Below are positions 47,301 through 61,546 of a stretch of 64,000 nt of DNA, one piece after another. The DNA is taken from contig OZ038321.1 in the NCBI GenBank assembly GCA_964035795.1, positions 26,390,544 to 26,454,543 of the forward strand, in the 5' to 3' direction. A program made the position numbers and the translations under genes. Positions within the stretch are counted from its first letter, which is position 1. Each line of letters opens with the position of its first letter. The notes under the pieces are model-generated. The model ran no database searches. It was not told the origin of the DNA and worked only from the letters and a program-made list of their open reading frames with translations. Source of the DNA: Pterobdella sp. o SKG-2022. Taxonomy: Eukaryota; Annelida; Clitellata; Hirudinida; Piscicolidae.

Positions 47301-48229
47301 TGAAAAGCTGTCAATGTTATTCCAATACTAAATCTTATTGAAATTCATTCAATGCTCCATCATCCAAACCACCCTCCCACAACCCCCGCCTCCCCCCTCT
47401 CCCCACCCACTAACATAATACTGAAATAATATCTCCACTTTTCAATAACAAAACCAACCTACAACTCCATCAATACAGGTCTTATCTATTCAAACCTTTA
47501 TACAATAAATGCAAATTTGACAACAGTCTAAAGCACGCAAATCTCTGAATAAAACTGAAACCATTAGGCACAGAAAAGAATTTCATAAAATCAATAATCA
47601 AACTTGAATACCCTTCACATGCAAGGTTATCATACCAAACACGGTTCGAAATTATTATAAAAACGTCCTGAATCTGCCATCAATTGCCATTACGCAACAA
47701 TACAAAGACTTTAATAATAAAATCGAAAATTCTAGCAGGAAAAGTGGCGATCTAAGCTTATTTAACCCATATTTTTCAGAACTTCTTCAACTAAGCAAAG
47801 AATCCTCGAGCCTTTAAGTGCAAACGACATCACAACCACCTTTACACACATCATTCCAACCACAGACTAAGAAATTTTCAACCCCATCTTTACCCTTTTC
47901 ATCGCATAATCAATCCAAAAAAATCATTGGAGAGAGTTTAATATTTTTGAACGCAATTTTTCTTGTCTCCCTTAATTCACCAATAACCTACGAAGAGGAA
48001 GGTAGTAAACTAAGAATTTTACTACGGTGCTAAGTCCCTACAAGAAAAACAAATTCATTTTTAGGATATTTTGAGTTGCTAATGAAATTTGCTGAACTTT
48101 CAAAAACAATATTAATAGCATACCCTGAACTCATTAGCCTTTTATTGTGAAATTTTAATTTTTCTCGTGAGCTGAACTAATTTTATATGTGTTTTAACTA
48201 AATTAAAAAAGCGTTTCATTTTGTGTTGT
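44333..48229. other. Long gene-poor AT-rich region
   Basis: No gene is confidently supported. A GC-richer block near 46998-47072 reads on the minus strand as SLDINLPALHVTVFQGSASG between possible splice sites and might be an exon. A C-rich patch of CCACCC and CCCCTC lies at 47360-47410. Confidence 0.35.
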
Positions 48230-48367
48230 TCAAAACGCTTTATAATCAAAACTCATTCTAAACAACCTGCGGAACAGGTGCCTTCTGTGAGCTCAAGACG
48301 GAATCGAAACCGGTAACTTTATGATTATCTAATTTTCTAGTGCTCTACCAGCTGAGCTATATGGGCC
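48230..48367 (-). repeat. tRNA-derived SINE or tRNA pseudogene
   Basis: From 48367 on the minus strand the sequence starts GGCCCATATAGCTCAGC then TGGTAGAGCAC, a near-perfect tRNA D-arm and pol III A box. About 35 bases on comes GGTTTCGATTCCG, a B box with one extra T. The 3' side (TGAGCTCACAGAAGG) cannot pair with the GGCCCAT acceptor strand, and no clean anticodon stem forms, so it is not a functional tRNA. The layout suggests a tRNA-headed SINE, its body continuing to about 48230 or beyond. The tail boundary is not clear. Confidence 0.7.
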
Positions 48368-49450
48368 AATATAAAAAACAAACTTAAAGGTAAAATTAAT
48401 CAATATTATGTCTAAACTCTTGGCTACTTGCTACACACGCAAAACCTCGAAAATGTATGGATAGCTTATTTTAACTTTTCTTCACTCAACACGTCAGATT
48501 CGCACTGTAAACTATAATTGTAAATGACTTCATCTATTTTAAGCAGTATATTTGAGTTACTTAAATAAAAATTCATTTTATAGAATATTCAAAAACCCAA
48601 AACCCTCATTTATATCCGTAGTTTTAAATGGGCACCCGTTTCAACAACTCTATGTGATGTTTGAAGTTGATATATTCTTTTCACGGAGTTCTCAATTATT
48701 TATGTTTTTTTAATTTTTTTTTTGTTTTGTTTATTTTCACGATTTTATTATTCAAGTTCAAAACTATATTATGAAAATGTGGTCTTTGCAGTTGCTGTCG
48801 CTATTGGTCTAATATAATATTTTTTTTCACTGTATTTGACATATCGATATTTGCTCCATCGTGTTTAAATGCGTTGCATTTAAAAGTCTCTTTTGTAACT
48901 GCTAAACACATCACATCCACACCAGACCAAACTCCACGACTTTCATGGAGAGTTTATTTTTTTTGTGGTTGTATGGATAGTTATTTCATTATCGTTGTTT
49001 CTCACAAACCATTTTAAATGTTTTAATTCTCGAAATGCAACTTTTCAGACATCTTATTTTGAAGTGTAATATTTTTAACATGAAATTTCTAAATTTGTTT
49101 ATCGAGTGTTTCATAGCATGCAATAACTGAACTGCTGTTAGTAAGAGTGTTTGGAACTGCCTATTTAACACTATTAACAAGCTCGAAAGCCTAATGGAAA
49201 GATGAAAAGAAACACAAAGAGATTTTGATAGGTTCAATCAAAAACACAAAAAAACTTTTTTTTCAGAAGTTTATTCTCTTTTTCATTCAATTTTTCGACC
49301 ATTTATTTTGAAATTTTTTTCATCCCGCCATTATTTGTATTTTTTTCTGCAATCTTTCCGATTTTCTGAAGTAATTCAAAGCTTTTTTTATTTTGAAGAT
49401 GGCATATCAGAGTTGAAGTAATTAAATCTTAAAATTATGAATCAACAAAC

Positions 49451-49549
49451 CTTAGTGAGTTTTCAGTTGTGACTTTCAGATACGGCTTCTTTCCAAGGAG
49501 TCTGTACATTAAAACTGATCCAATCAACGCCATCTCACGAGTATTTATG
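49451..49549 (-). CDS. Candidate orphan exon
   Basis: Minus strand, acceptor GTGTTCAG|C at 49549 and donor CTAAG|GTTTGT at 49450. It encodes INTREMALIGSVLMYRLLGK then KPYLKVTTENSL. Phase is 2 in and 2 out. The opposite strand is also partly open. It may belong with the 43.1 kb candidate exon to one gene on the minus strand; this is inference only. Confidence 0.35.
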
Positions 49550-50235
49550 CTGAACACTCGAAAAATGCATAATGAAATCGATATTAAAAATGCGCTGTGA
49601 GGTTTTTAAAGGACGTTTTATTGGGAAACCTCTTATGAGGCCACGTGATTTTGATTTACATTGGTTTTACGGAAATTATTTTTATTGTTATTTTGCACCA
49701 ATCCAATATTTTATAAAATTTTTAGTTGAAAAATTTCCACAGTTTGGTATCAATGAATTTTATTTTGAAAAAATTAATTTATTTTTGATGAAGTCTTATA
49801 ATTAAAAACAACTAGAAATAAGACATAGCGTTATTAAGCTGTATGTTCTTGAGAATATCATTTACAATAAGGCCATGCACAAATTTGGTTTACCACTTTG
49901 AACTTCACAAATATCAATGATGAACTTAAACTATTAACAATAATATTAACCTAAAAAAATTTAATAAAAAAAGGTTAAAATTGAAAGTTTTGATATAAAT
50001 ATCGGTGATATGAATTATAAAAAAATTAGAGATGAAAATAGTACAACTTATAATATACACATATATATAGAATGGATAAAAAATAGTTTGAAAAATAAAC
50101 AAAAATAATAAAAAATAAACAAAATAATAACAAAAAATTGCAAATAGAACAAAAACAAAGAGAAAATCAAAAATGTTATCTATCGAAAAAAATGTAATAC
50201 CACTGAAGATAAAAAAACAAGTAAAATGCGGCCTT

Positions 50236-53200
50236 TCAACTTCGGTACCCACTCAAATGGCTGATGCCGTGTTGATGGTTAAGGATCTTCCTTATCACCG
50301 ACTCCTGGTCTACGTGGTCAAATATGTATGGAGCGTTTATGAGGATAGAAATGGCTCCAAAAACAATGACTGAGAAGAAGATATACAACAACAGACGATC
50401 TATCACCAGAGCCATGTATCTCCAGTCACTCATCATCTAGTGAGGTGGTTTTATGGGTAGATCAGTGGGCTAAAATATTGGTGGACGGGTTGGTTGGGTG
50501 AAAGGGTTGGCTGGGTAGATGAATGTGGGAATAAGTAAATATGTGTAACAATGTATTTGAATTTTTGGCTGTGTTATGGGTGGTGGGCATTTTAGTTGTA
50601 AAGAAATAAATGAATACACTGGGTACCAAATCAGTTGCAAAGGTCATTAGATCGTTCACAAAGATCATCAAATAAATCACAGAAGCTTGATTTAAGCTGT
50701 ATACCGCAACGCATGAATGGATGTTAGATACTTAGTTTTAAACTGCATTTAATCAGTTGCGCTTGATAATTGAAGAAAAAAGTTTTTCAATTAAAAAAAG
50801 ACAAATTAATTATAAAAAACCTGTATAGAAAAATGTATAAGATTACTAAAAAGAATTAAGTGAATTTCAAAAAAACGAAAAATATAATGCTCGGGACATA
50901 AGTAGTGCCCGAAACACAAGTAGTGCCCGGGACATAAGTAGTGCCCAGAACACAAGTAGTGCCCGGGAGATGGGTAACAACAGCACTACTTAGATGTTAA
51001 AACCGCTTTTACCAATGAAGTCAGTGTTACATGAAAGACAGAAGAATATGATTTTTGTTCTGATTTTATTTAAGATTGATTTCAAGTGTTATAAATTATG
51101 TATTTTTCCTTGTTTTCGTTTGAGTTGACTACAGTTTGAAATTGAAATATGAAAATTAGGAGCCTCTTGGAGACATTTTAACATATTCTTGTAAAAGAAT
51201 TTTCAAAAGTTTTTGATCTATAATGGAGATTTCAATAATATTTATAAAACGACACTAAGTTATGATTCCCGATAAAATTACCCTAGTTGTAAAACGTTAG
51301 CAAATCATTAAAAAAAAATAGATCTTTAACGTAGACTTTGAAGGATACACAAATATAAGCAATAGTTCAAATTAGAAATACTCCCTAGATTCCTGGGAGA
51401 ATTTTAGTTAATACCAGTAAATTGGTTAATTTTTTAAAAAACATAAAAGTAGTATAGCCTGAAACAATAGTACGTAAAACAAACCCAGTACCTACCATTA
51501 AGCTAGCAACCAACCTCTGTGATTTCTTGCTCATTCTTCAAATGACTTGCCACAAACTTTATGGCCTTGACTGCTCGAAGAGTATTTCCACACACCGGAA
51601 TGTTAACCTTTTCTCTGAAGTTTGTGTGGTATTTCTTATGTTTCATATTGTCTAGTGCCTCCTTGTTGTTGAGTCTATGTATTAATTGGCTGGGTTCGTA
51701 ATGGTTTTCTGTGTGGTTTCTGGGTGCTTTTGTGTTTTTTTGAATTTCTGCTTCTATGTTATGTGGCTTTGTGTTCATTGTATTGATATATTGTGTTTTA
51801 GTTCTATGCAAGTTAGTGTTTCTTAAGGTTTTATTCAGGTTCACATCACGTTTGTACTTATTTTTTACAATGTTCTTTACATACAAAGAAGATTTTCTAT
51901 CTTTTGTTTCATTAATAAATGTATTATTGTGCTCTTCAAACGTAGGTTTAAAGTCATTTGCTACGTTTTTTTTATGAACTTTTTTAAGCTTCTCATTCAC
52001 TCTTTTTGCCTTCGATTTGTTACGTTCTTCATTGTTAACCTGATACTCTCCAGTCCGACCACATGTATTGAAGGATGGAGGCTGTTGAAAGTTGTCAACG
52101 TTGAAAACAGCATCATTTAGTTCACTCTTGACAGCCCCCCGAGAACCAAACCTCTGATCGTGGTTGGGTCTCTTCATGAAGATGATGCGAGGTAGAAAGT
52201 TAAGCATCACAGATCGGATCCATGGTGACATCGGATGACTTCGTGAGATCCTGAAGTTCCAGTTGATAATGGTGATTGTGCAGAAGATGGCGATGAGATT
52301 CATCATGAAGGTGAAGAGGAGGTATTTGGCGATGAGGGAAACTGTGAGAGAAGTCGGAGGCAGAATTTTGGAGATTAAAAGAAGAAAAAAAGTCATAGCA
52401 AGAAGGATTGAGATACACAAGGTCATTTTCTCGAGAGCGTCTGAAGGCAAATAGAAAACACAAACGCTCAAGAGAGATATCAAAATACACGGGATGATGA
52501 GATTGGTGGTATAAAACAAAGGTTTTCTTCTGATTTTCAATGTATAGACAACGTAAGATTTGTTCTGGAGGTCGGCTTGATCAAACTCCAAAAACAACTG
52601 ACCAGGGCATGCCATAATATTCCAGGAAGCACTCTGAACGTAGTCAGTCAAGTCTATGCGTTTGGTCTTGTCATACCAGTCTAGTCTCACCTAAATGAGG
52701 TTTGTGTTGAGGTGGGTATCATATGGGGTAGTGAGGCATCAACATGTGTATTTGATAGTTGTGTGTGAAGTTGTTCATAGTGTAGTATTGAAGATTACTG
52801 TTATATTCTGATGCTTCAAACTTGAATAAAAAATATGTGAAACTTAATATTAAAACTTTTATTTTTTCCATACATATGTCACTTTTTTCAAAAAATATAT
52901 CTTTAATATTTTTGTAAACTCAATTTTGCCATTGAATTTTGTCATGAACACATTTTTTCTATAAACATTGGTTGGGACTTTTACTTTAACAATGACCACC
53001 AGTCAATCATGTTAACTCTGTAATGATTTAAAGCTTAAACAACAAATTTTGTTCACACACGCAATTCACAGCCCTCAAATACATCCCAAGCCCCATACAT
53101 ACTTGATTTCCATTGAAGGCCCATGAACCAAACTTCAGCTTGCATTCTTGTTCATCGAACGGGAAGTATTCCACGTTTATGATACAAGAACTTTTATAAA

Positions 53201-55824
53201 TAGCGGGAGTAACCCAAGATACATCTCCCGTGTGGGATAGAACCACGTTAGATTTGTATGACACTTCGTATCGGCCGTCTGCACTGTTTTTTGTGGTGTG
53301 GTGGTGGTGTGGTTGGGATTGTGCAATGGTGGTTTGGTATTGAGGTATTGTGGTTGTGGTGTGGTTGTTTATAATTGAGGTGATGCAGAAATGGTTTTTG
53401 GTGATATTAATTGTTGCTTGGGTTAATTTTTAATAAGTTTTAATGCCTATCATTATATAGTGGTTAAGTTTTACAACGGCTGAATGTACTTGATTGTGGG
53501 CCAGCTTTCAAAGTTTTACTCACTACTTTTGACTAAAAAACTCCATTCAACAAAAATTGAAGTTGTTAATAATATAGCATCAACTTTTTGAGTTATAACA
53601 TGCTAAATGCTCTATTTTTTCATTTCATTTATGAATAAATCTGGTACTTGAAACCAGATACGTGAGTAGTTTTAAATATCTCTGTCAGCAAAATAGTTAT
53701 AAACCTTCTAAACATTGAATTTTTTATACTCATCAAACCCCACAAAAAAGGGGATTTTCATTAAAAGGATGGTATTCATGGTTGTATTAACCTTATGGCG
53801 GCGAAAATAGGACGGGGCTTAGAAAATCCTGAAGTTAATGCCACTATAATCTTATTCCTAATTGAAATTTTAATGACAACGGTAGGATAATAAACTTGGA
53901 CAAAATGATATTAAAGAGAAACTTGTTATAGAGAACAATGTCAGGCTTCCAGACTTGGCTTGAGGCGATCCTGAAGACACTGACACCTCCATAATCGTAC
54001 GGGTCCCATGTCAGCTGGTAGTCCTTCCATTTCTTAGCAGGGTTGTGAATGGGTTGATAACAGACTAATGGAAAAAATTTTTTATTATTCTCATTTTTAT
54101 CGTTATTATTATCGTTTTGCTATTTTAAAGGTTTTTACTGATCGGAGCCAAACATTGCTCGACAGGATTTGGTTCTTCTCGTCCTGAATGGCAGCAGAGG
54201 GGTTGAAGAAAATTTGAATAAATAAATTTAACAAACAAAATGTCGAAACACTGATAAAAAAACATCGAAAAAATTGAAAGAACACTTCAAAAACTAATGA
54301 TACAATAGAAACCCTGGAAATAGAAAACTAAAAACTGTGTTTTTTATCGTAAAATGAAGAAGATTTTAGATGCATATATTTTTTCAAAAAACTAAAATTT
54401 TCTATAAATTTTAGTTTTTTTAGTTTGTGATAAACTGTAAAATTTCATCAAACAGAACCTCTTTGAAGATTTTAAAAAGTTCATACGAACAATGTTGATG
54501 ATCTGGATAAGTGCCACGTTGAAATTCACTATTAGACTCTGGTTGAGGTTGTGTACAGGTCGGATCAGGGGGTTGTAGCCTTGTTTCTCGAAGAGGTTCG
54601 CTATCAAGTTTGATTCATGCTCATTACCCCTTGCTGTGTTGGTTAAAGTTGTTGTAGTGTATGTTTTGTTAAATAAATAGTTTAATATATAGTATATGCA
54701 ATTTTGTTATAGTTTTCATAATATATAAATACATGGTCTATTATACCAGATGAAGTTTTTGGTTACGAATGTGATTTACGTTTCTAGGCCGACCATCAGT
54801 CGCCCGAATTTGGATTTCCTCATGTATCAAAAGATTGAAACAAACAAACGTGGTGTTTACCAAATTAATTTTACTAAAATTGTAATATGGAATTTTTTTC
54901 AAATTTACGGATGTTTTAAAAACTATTATTTTCACATTGAAATATGAATTATATGTGTATGAGTATATAAATTATTAACATTTCACAAGCTGTTTGCCAC
55001 TCAACCGCTTAAAATACGTGAAAAGTTAAGGCTGATAAAGACGACGATGAAGGTAAGTTTTGAGATTAATGAGGGATGCTTGAAGTAAGATGATGAAGAA
55101 AAGTTATAAATTGACGGTTCGTGTTTAGTTAAAAAGAAGGTTTGATTGAAACTGTCTTTATACGAGACTCATTAGTTGTTTATAGTTTTGAGATTTTGAG
55201 AAAATTTTTGCCTACAATTTTAACTACAAGTTTTTACAATAAAAATTTTATCGTAATGAATAAAAGATCTTGTAACTTACATATTCAGGCGAACAAAAAG
55301 ATAACAAAAAACATCGAAACTAATGTTAAATTTTTAAATTATTTTGTTGCTCGAGTTACTTGCTTTCTGATCTAATTATTTCCATCCAGGCCACTCTTCA
55401 AGAAAAACTTTAATTATAAAACATGTGCAGAGAAAAAGGTCTTTTTAATAGAATTATAAAAATCATAAATATTTTATATTTAAGAGCTCCAATGCGTTGC
55501 TATGCAAATTGACCTGTTGATAAAGCCCGAAAAAAAACCGAAATAACGGCACTTTAAAATACTGTCAAAAGTATTTTTTGTAAAACTTAATAATGAAGAC
55601 GTTTTAAATAAATTTCATTTCTAATCAATAAAGCATCCGATTCTTTGTGGTTAAATTTAACTTATCGGAGATTGTAAGTGTTTAAATGGATAAAATTATT
55701 TAAAAACTGCCTCAAAAGTTACTCGAGCTTAATTCACAAACAAACAATGTTACGCACCTGAGTCTTCGAAATATTCAGAACTAGCTACCAACCCCACCGA
55801 AACTATCAAAAATAACAACAGCAT
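50236..55824 (-). CDS. Nicotinic acetylcholine receptor subunit, non-alpha type
   Basis: Seven exons in frame give 640 residues: 55824..55758 (signal peptide [15 protein letters not shown]), 54633..54491, 54183..54139, 54032..53923, 53283..53103, 52690..51515, 50436..50236. The third exon is the classic 45-bp nAChR exon ([15 protein letters not shown]). Extracellular features: [23 protein letters not shown], and the Cys-loop with 13 residues between cysteines ([16 protein letters not shown]). TM1 is near [21 protein letters not shown]2 is [21 protein letters not shown]3 follows; a long basic TM3-TM4 loop comes after [21 protein letters not shown]4 is [19 protein letters not shown]. Loop C has no vicinal Cys pair, so this is a non-alpha subunit that would need alpha partners for agonist binding. 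The intermediate-ring Glu of TM2 is kept, implying cation selectivity, but the outer-ring position reads Lys (ISKILP). Confidence 0.95.
50890..50967 (+). repeat. 20-bp minisatellite (GTAGTGCCC units), four copies
   Basis: Repeats of ACATAAGTAGTGCCCGGG and ACACAAGTAGTGCCCGAA alternate about four times in the last nAChR intron. The alternation of two unit variants indicates duplication of a 40-bp dimer. Confidence 0.92.
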
Positions 55825-57454
<1,630 letters not shown>

Positions 57455-57705
57455 CTAGATCTAGATACAGAACATACAAATGATAGAAACGGAGGGGTTA
57501 ATGGATGGATGTTTTGAAGGCCTTTCATCATCCCTGAACGTAACGGAAGTTTGTGCAATTGAACGCGCCATTTTTACTATTAATAGATGCCGATTTTTCA
57601 TCAATAAATCTTTCTCTCCTGTCATTAATATTCACATTTTCATATATTCTTTGTTCTTTTTTTTTCAAATATTGTTTTTTATGCTCATTCTCTCACATTT
57701 TTTAC

Positions 57706-60700
57706 CTTCAGAATTGAACGATAATTGGGAGATCATCTCCATGAGTGATTCTGTTTCACTAAAACAATCTCTCATGCACTTCATAAAAGCCAAAGCATGC
57801 AATAAATAAACGATAAACAATGACAAACGTTACATACCTTTATGTGCACAATATACAATACTAATCTGCGTTTTTATGGACCAATTATCCCTACAAACTA
57901 TTTGGTGAAGTTGACCCAGTAATTATAAAGTTAGTAATCTTGAAAATAAGCTGCCTAAACAAGCTGACAGATGAAATATTGCAACAAAATTGTGCGTTTT
58001 AGTTTTTTTTTTTGATTTTTCATTTTGACAACAAGAAACAGTAATCTGACAAAAGGCTAACATTGTTTCGTAAGATTATTTGTTGCCAAAGCTTATTGGG
58101 TTTTGTACACCTTATCAATACACCCTATTTGACGCATTTATAGTGATAATTAACAAGATTTTATCGTTTAAAATTAGTTTTAATGTTATTGATATTTCGT
58201 ATTTTTTCCAATAAAGATTTTCATGAAATTAGTTCGAAGACATTGCGTATTTTGATAGGGTATAGTATTTTGATTTGAACACTACAGACTGTATTTTTAT
58301 GGCATGTTATGAAAGCTTACTCAATGATTAAGACGACTGTTCTCAATGTTTGGAGTTTCGTGAGAAAATACTTGAAGGTGAACCGAGATATAATTTTTAA
58401 TGATATTTAAGCTACATAGAGAGATTTATGACGGATGCTTCTGATATTTTATCAATTATACATTTTTTCTTATATTTCCATTTAATTCCATTTTATTTCC
58501 ATTTAATTAAGTGCGTTTGAGGTGAATCTTATTCTTATTGAGCGTTATATAAATAGTGCAAAATTAATTCGATAGATAAGAATTCCTTATAATGAGAAAC
58601 AAATAAAAAACTATACAAGTTAACAAGGCCCGTATAAGAATTAACGTATATCCTTTGAAAATACTGCAAAAAAACTAAACTGCTCTGCTAATCGTTGAAC
58701 AGACTAGAAAATATAGTGCCATAAATCGTAAAAATTTCCAAAAATTGTGCAATAAATGTGTAAAAAACCCCATCCTATACTTTCACAAATGCGAAAGCTT
58801 ATCACAATAAATAATGAACTTAATTTCAGTAAGAATTATATTAACGTTAGGAGTAGAGTATTAAACAATATATAGATATATTATGTTCAATATTGAGATG
58901 ATGCTGTAAAGTACTATTTAAACATCCTATCACCAGCATTCAAACACCCTTCAAACATCAATCAACATAACCCACAAAACCCCTAATGTTAAAACTACAA
59001 CCATCACAAACTACTATCACCAACAGCAGTTGATAAATTATAAATAACATCCGTACAGCCTTCTCAACCACCTTAATTATCTCACACTATCACTCCTATC
59101 CTTAGTAGACACATCAAAATCATTATCATTACAATCAGTACCCCTACTGATGCATACACCACCAGTACAAGCCACTATACACACCGCCAACACCAGCATC
59201 ATTAAAACTATCACCAAACACCATCACACTTACCACCCCAACCACAACTACCATCACACACCTCATCATACTCAAACACTCCACACACACCATCACACCC
59301 AACACCCAACACTCCACACACACCATCACACCCAACACCCAACACCCACACACCAACCACCACAACCACACTATCATTTGACTAGTTTCATAAGATTCTT
59401 CCGTGAGTAATAGTCAGGCAAATGATCTAAAGCATCCTTCAAATCTCTCATTATGCCCGCCAAGTTAGATCCTTTAAATCCCTTGTGTTGAGACGCCATC
59501 TAGCGTGTAATTTGATGGTGATACAAATTTATAGTGTAGAAAAAATGGTAGTAACATTAATAACGGTAGAGGTATACTAACCACAACTGCAGCAACCAAT
59601 GATGATGCAGCAACCACAATAGTGTTAGTATCGATGAATATATAACAGCAATCAGCATCATTAAAGACGAACACTAGAACATCAAAAAGCTAAAAATAGA
59701 CACGCACCCTGACGATATGAAGCCACCCTTGCCAAGATATCTCCCCCATTTTATCACTCATACTCATCCCTCCTTTCTGGATCAGCTGTAGGCCAAAGTT
59801 TCTGCATTCTTTGCTGTGTGTGGGAGTTTGAGAGTTTGTTATTTGTACAATTTTTTATTATTATTTTATCCATATTTATTGTATTTAAATTTTTATGATT
59901 TGCTTGAGTGTTATTTTTTTTATTTATGGATATGATAATTATAATGAAATTGTCAAAACAATAAAATTACCATCACTGTCGTTAGCAATAAAAATAGCGA
60001 TGATAAAAAAATTGATAACAATAATAAAACACAGACTCGAGAGTAGGCACAAGCCTTAGTCGCGTCTTCTTGTCATAATGCTTCAGCAACATTAGCGCCC
60101 TGATTCTCTCCATGCAACAGGCATCTATCCCTTTATTCACCTTCCTGTAATCTATCGTCGCTCTATCTTCCAGAGCATTTCTCGCCATCTTTTCTTCTTC
60201 GGCTTCGTTACTGTCGTCCATTTTTGTCAGATATTCTTCTATATCTATGCTATCTTGTAATATGTCTTCTAACGTGGGTATTTTATTATTTATGTTATCA
60301 TTATTATTATTTATGTTATTATATGTGATAGAATTATCATCTTCTTCATCATTAATATTTAGGTTATTACTACTGTTATTATTCATATTATTTCCATTAT
60401 TGTAGTTGTTGTCTTGATATAATGTTTCGTATTTGTCTTTCGCTTCCATAAGGTTTTCAATTTCTTCATGCTCACCTAAATGGAAGAGGACTAAAGTTTG
60501 AACTAATAATTTCAATAAAACTTAATCCATTCTTAATTGTATCATCTACCCAATATCATATCTGTCATCCCCCATAACATCACCACCCAACCCCTTGACT
60601 CTACTATCACCCCACACAACATCTTTAATAAAAACCATACACCCATACAGCCTTCTCATACGAACATTACCCAAACGTCATCACACCTTCTCTTCCAGTT

Positions 60701-61546
60701 ATCCTCCCCCAACACCTACCATCAACATTAGACCCCGTTTCAACTTCTTTAGAAACCACCCCATTCTCTCCATCTTCTTGGGATATTGTATTAACTTGTG
60801 ACTCATTTTTTCTCTTCTTAACTACTCCTAACGCTTGTCTGTCCAGTGTAAACTTTACCAGGTTCAATTGGTTTCCCATGGAATCTACGTGCTGTCAAGA
60901 TGAAGGTGATGACACAAATAGTGTATGTAACTAGTGTGTTCTGTGACAATAAAATATTTGAAGTATTTTATCACCATTTTGCATTGATTTGAAATATGAT
61001 ACAAATGTTGAAAAAAATTTTGTTGTTGTCCTTATGGAAAATAGTTAAAAACTATAAAGTTGTACAATTCATTATTGAATCGTTGCATGTTCCAGTAGAA
61101 AGGTAAAATTCTATTAAATCAATCCAATTAGATTATACTGCTGTACATGCCCCAGTAAATTGGGTTGACATCAGGCAGCTTAGGTTGTTGATATTAAAAG
61201 ATTAATTTATAAAAAAAAAAAACATATCTTTAAAAGCATAATGAAATTTTCCTCATTATATGAACCTCATAAAATAATCTTCCTTAGCCAAAGTAAATAC
61301 TGCAAACTATTTGAACAAAAAAAGTAATAAAAACCTCATAATTTACTAAAAAAATTTCTCCTACTCGTTTCATGTCTTTTTCCATGCTAACAAACGTAAA
61401 ACTATGAAAACATCACCAAATAGGAAATATATTCAAGGTGAAAAAGGGGCGCTAACGTGCAAGACGACTTGATGCGTGAAGAGGGTCCTCAAGACGTTCT
61501 TTGTGAGGGATTCGTAGTAGTATTGGAATTCTCTTGTTTGTAAATT
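57706..61546 (-). CDS. Unidentified multi-exon gene with an Asn-rich insert
   Basis: Six exons join in consistent phase: 61546..61457, 60891..60720, 60475..60037, 59813..59708, 59499..59383, 57778..57706 (last one least certain). The predicted partial protein (over 330 residues) contains REFQYYYESLTKNVLRTLF, NQLNLVKFTLDRQALGVV, EHEEIENLMEAKDKYETL, DYRKVNKGIDACCMERIRAL, NFGLQLIQKGGMSMSDKM, EISWQGWLHIVR, and NLAGIMRDLKDALDHLPDYY. It looks helical and mostly cytosolic, with no signal peptide or membrane segment in the visible part. The 60475 exon has an interrupted run of Asn codons (about residues 20-65 of the exon) flanked by acidic residues. Both ends of the gene are missing. I do not recognise the family and give no function. 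Confidence 0.65.
59276..59352 (+). repeat. CA-rich minisatellite, 33-bp unit
   Basis: ACTCCACACACACCATCAC followed by ACCCAACACCCAAC occurs twice in tandem, within a C/A-rich stretch from about 59140 to 59370. It is intronic to the unidentified gene. Confidence 0.85.

Noticed and set aside
48295..48367. A functional tRNA gene
   Set aside because: D-arm and T-arm sequences are present, but acceptor and anticodon stems do not pair and the T-loop box has an extra base.
51756..52454. Three plus-strand frames of 63-73 codons
   Set aside because: They are antisense shadows of the large nAChR exon 52690..51515.
59144..59410. His/Thr/Pro-rich plus-strand frame and Val/Trp-rich minus-strand frame
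   Set aside because: CA-rich minisatellite. The real coding part here is the exon 59499..59383 in another frame.
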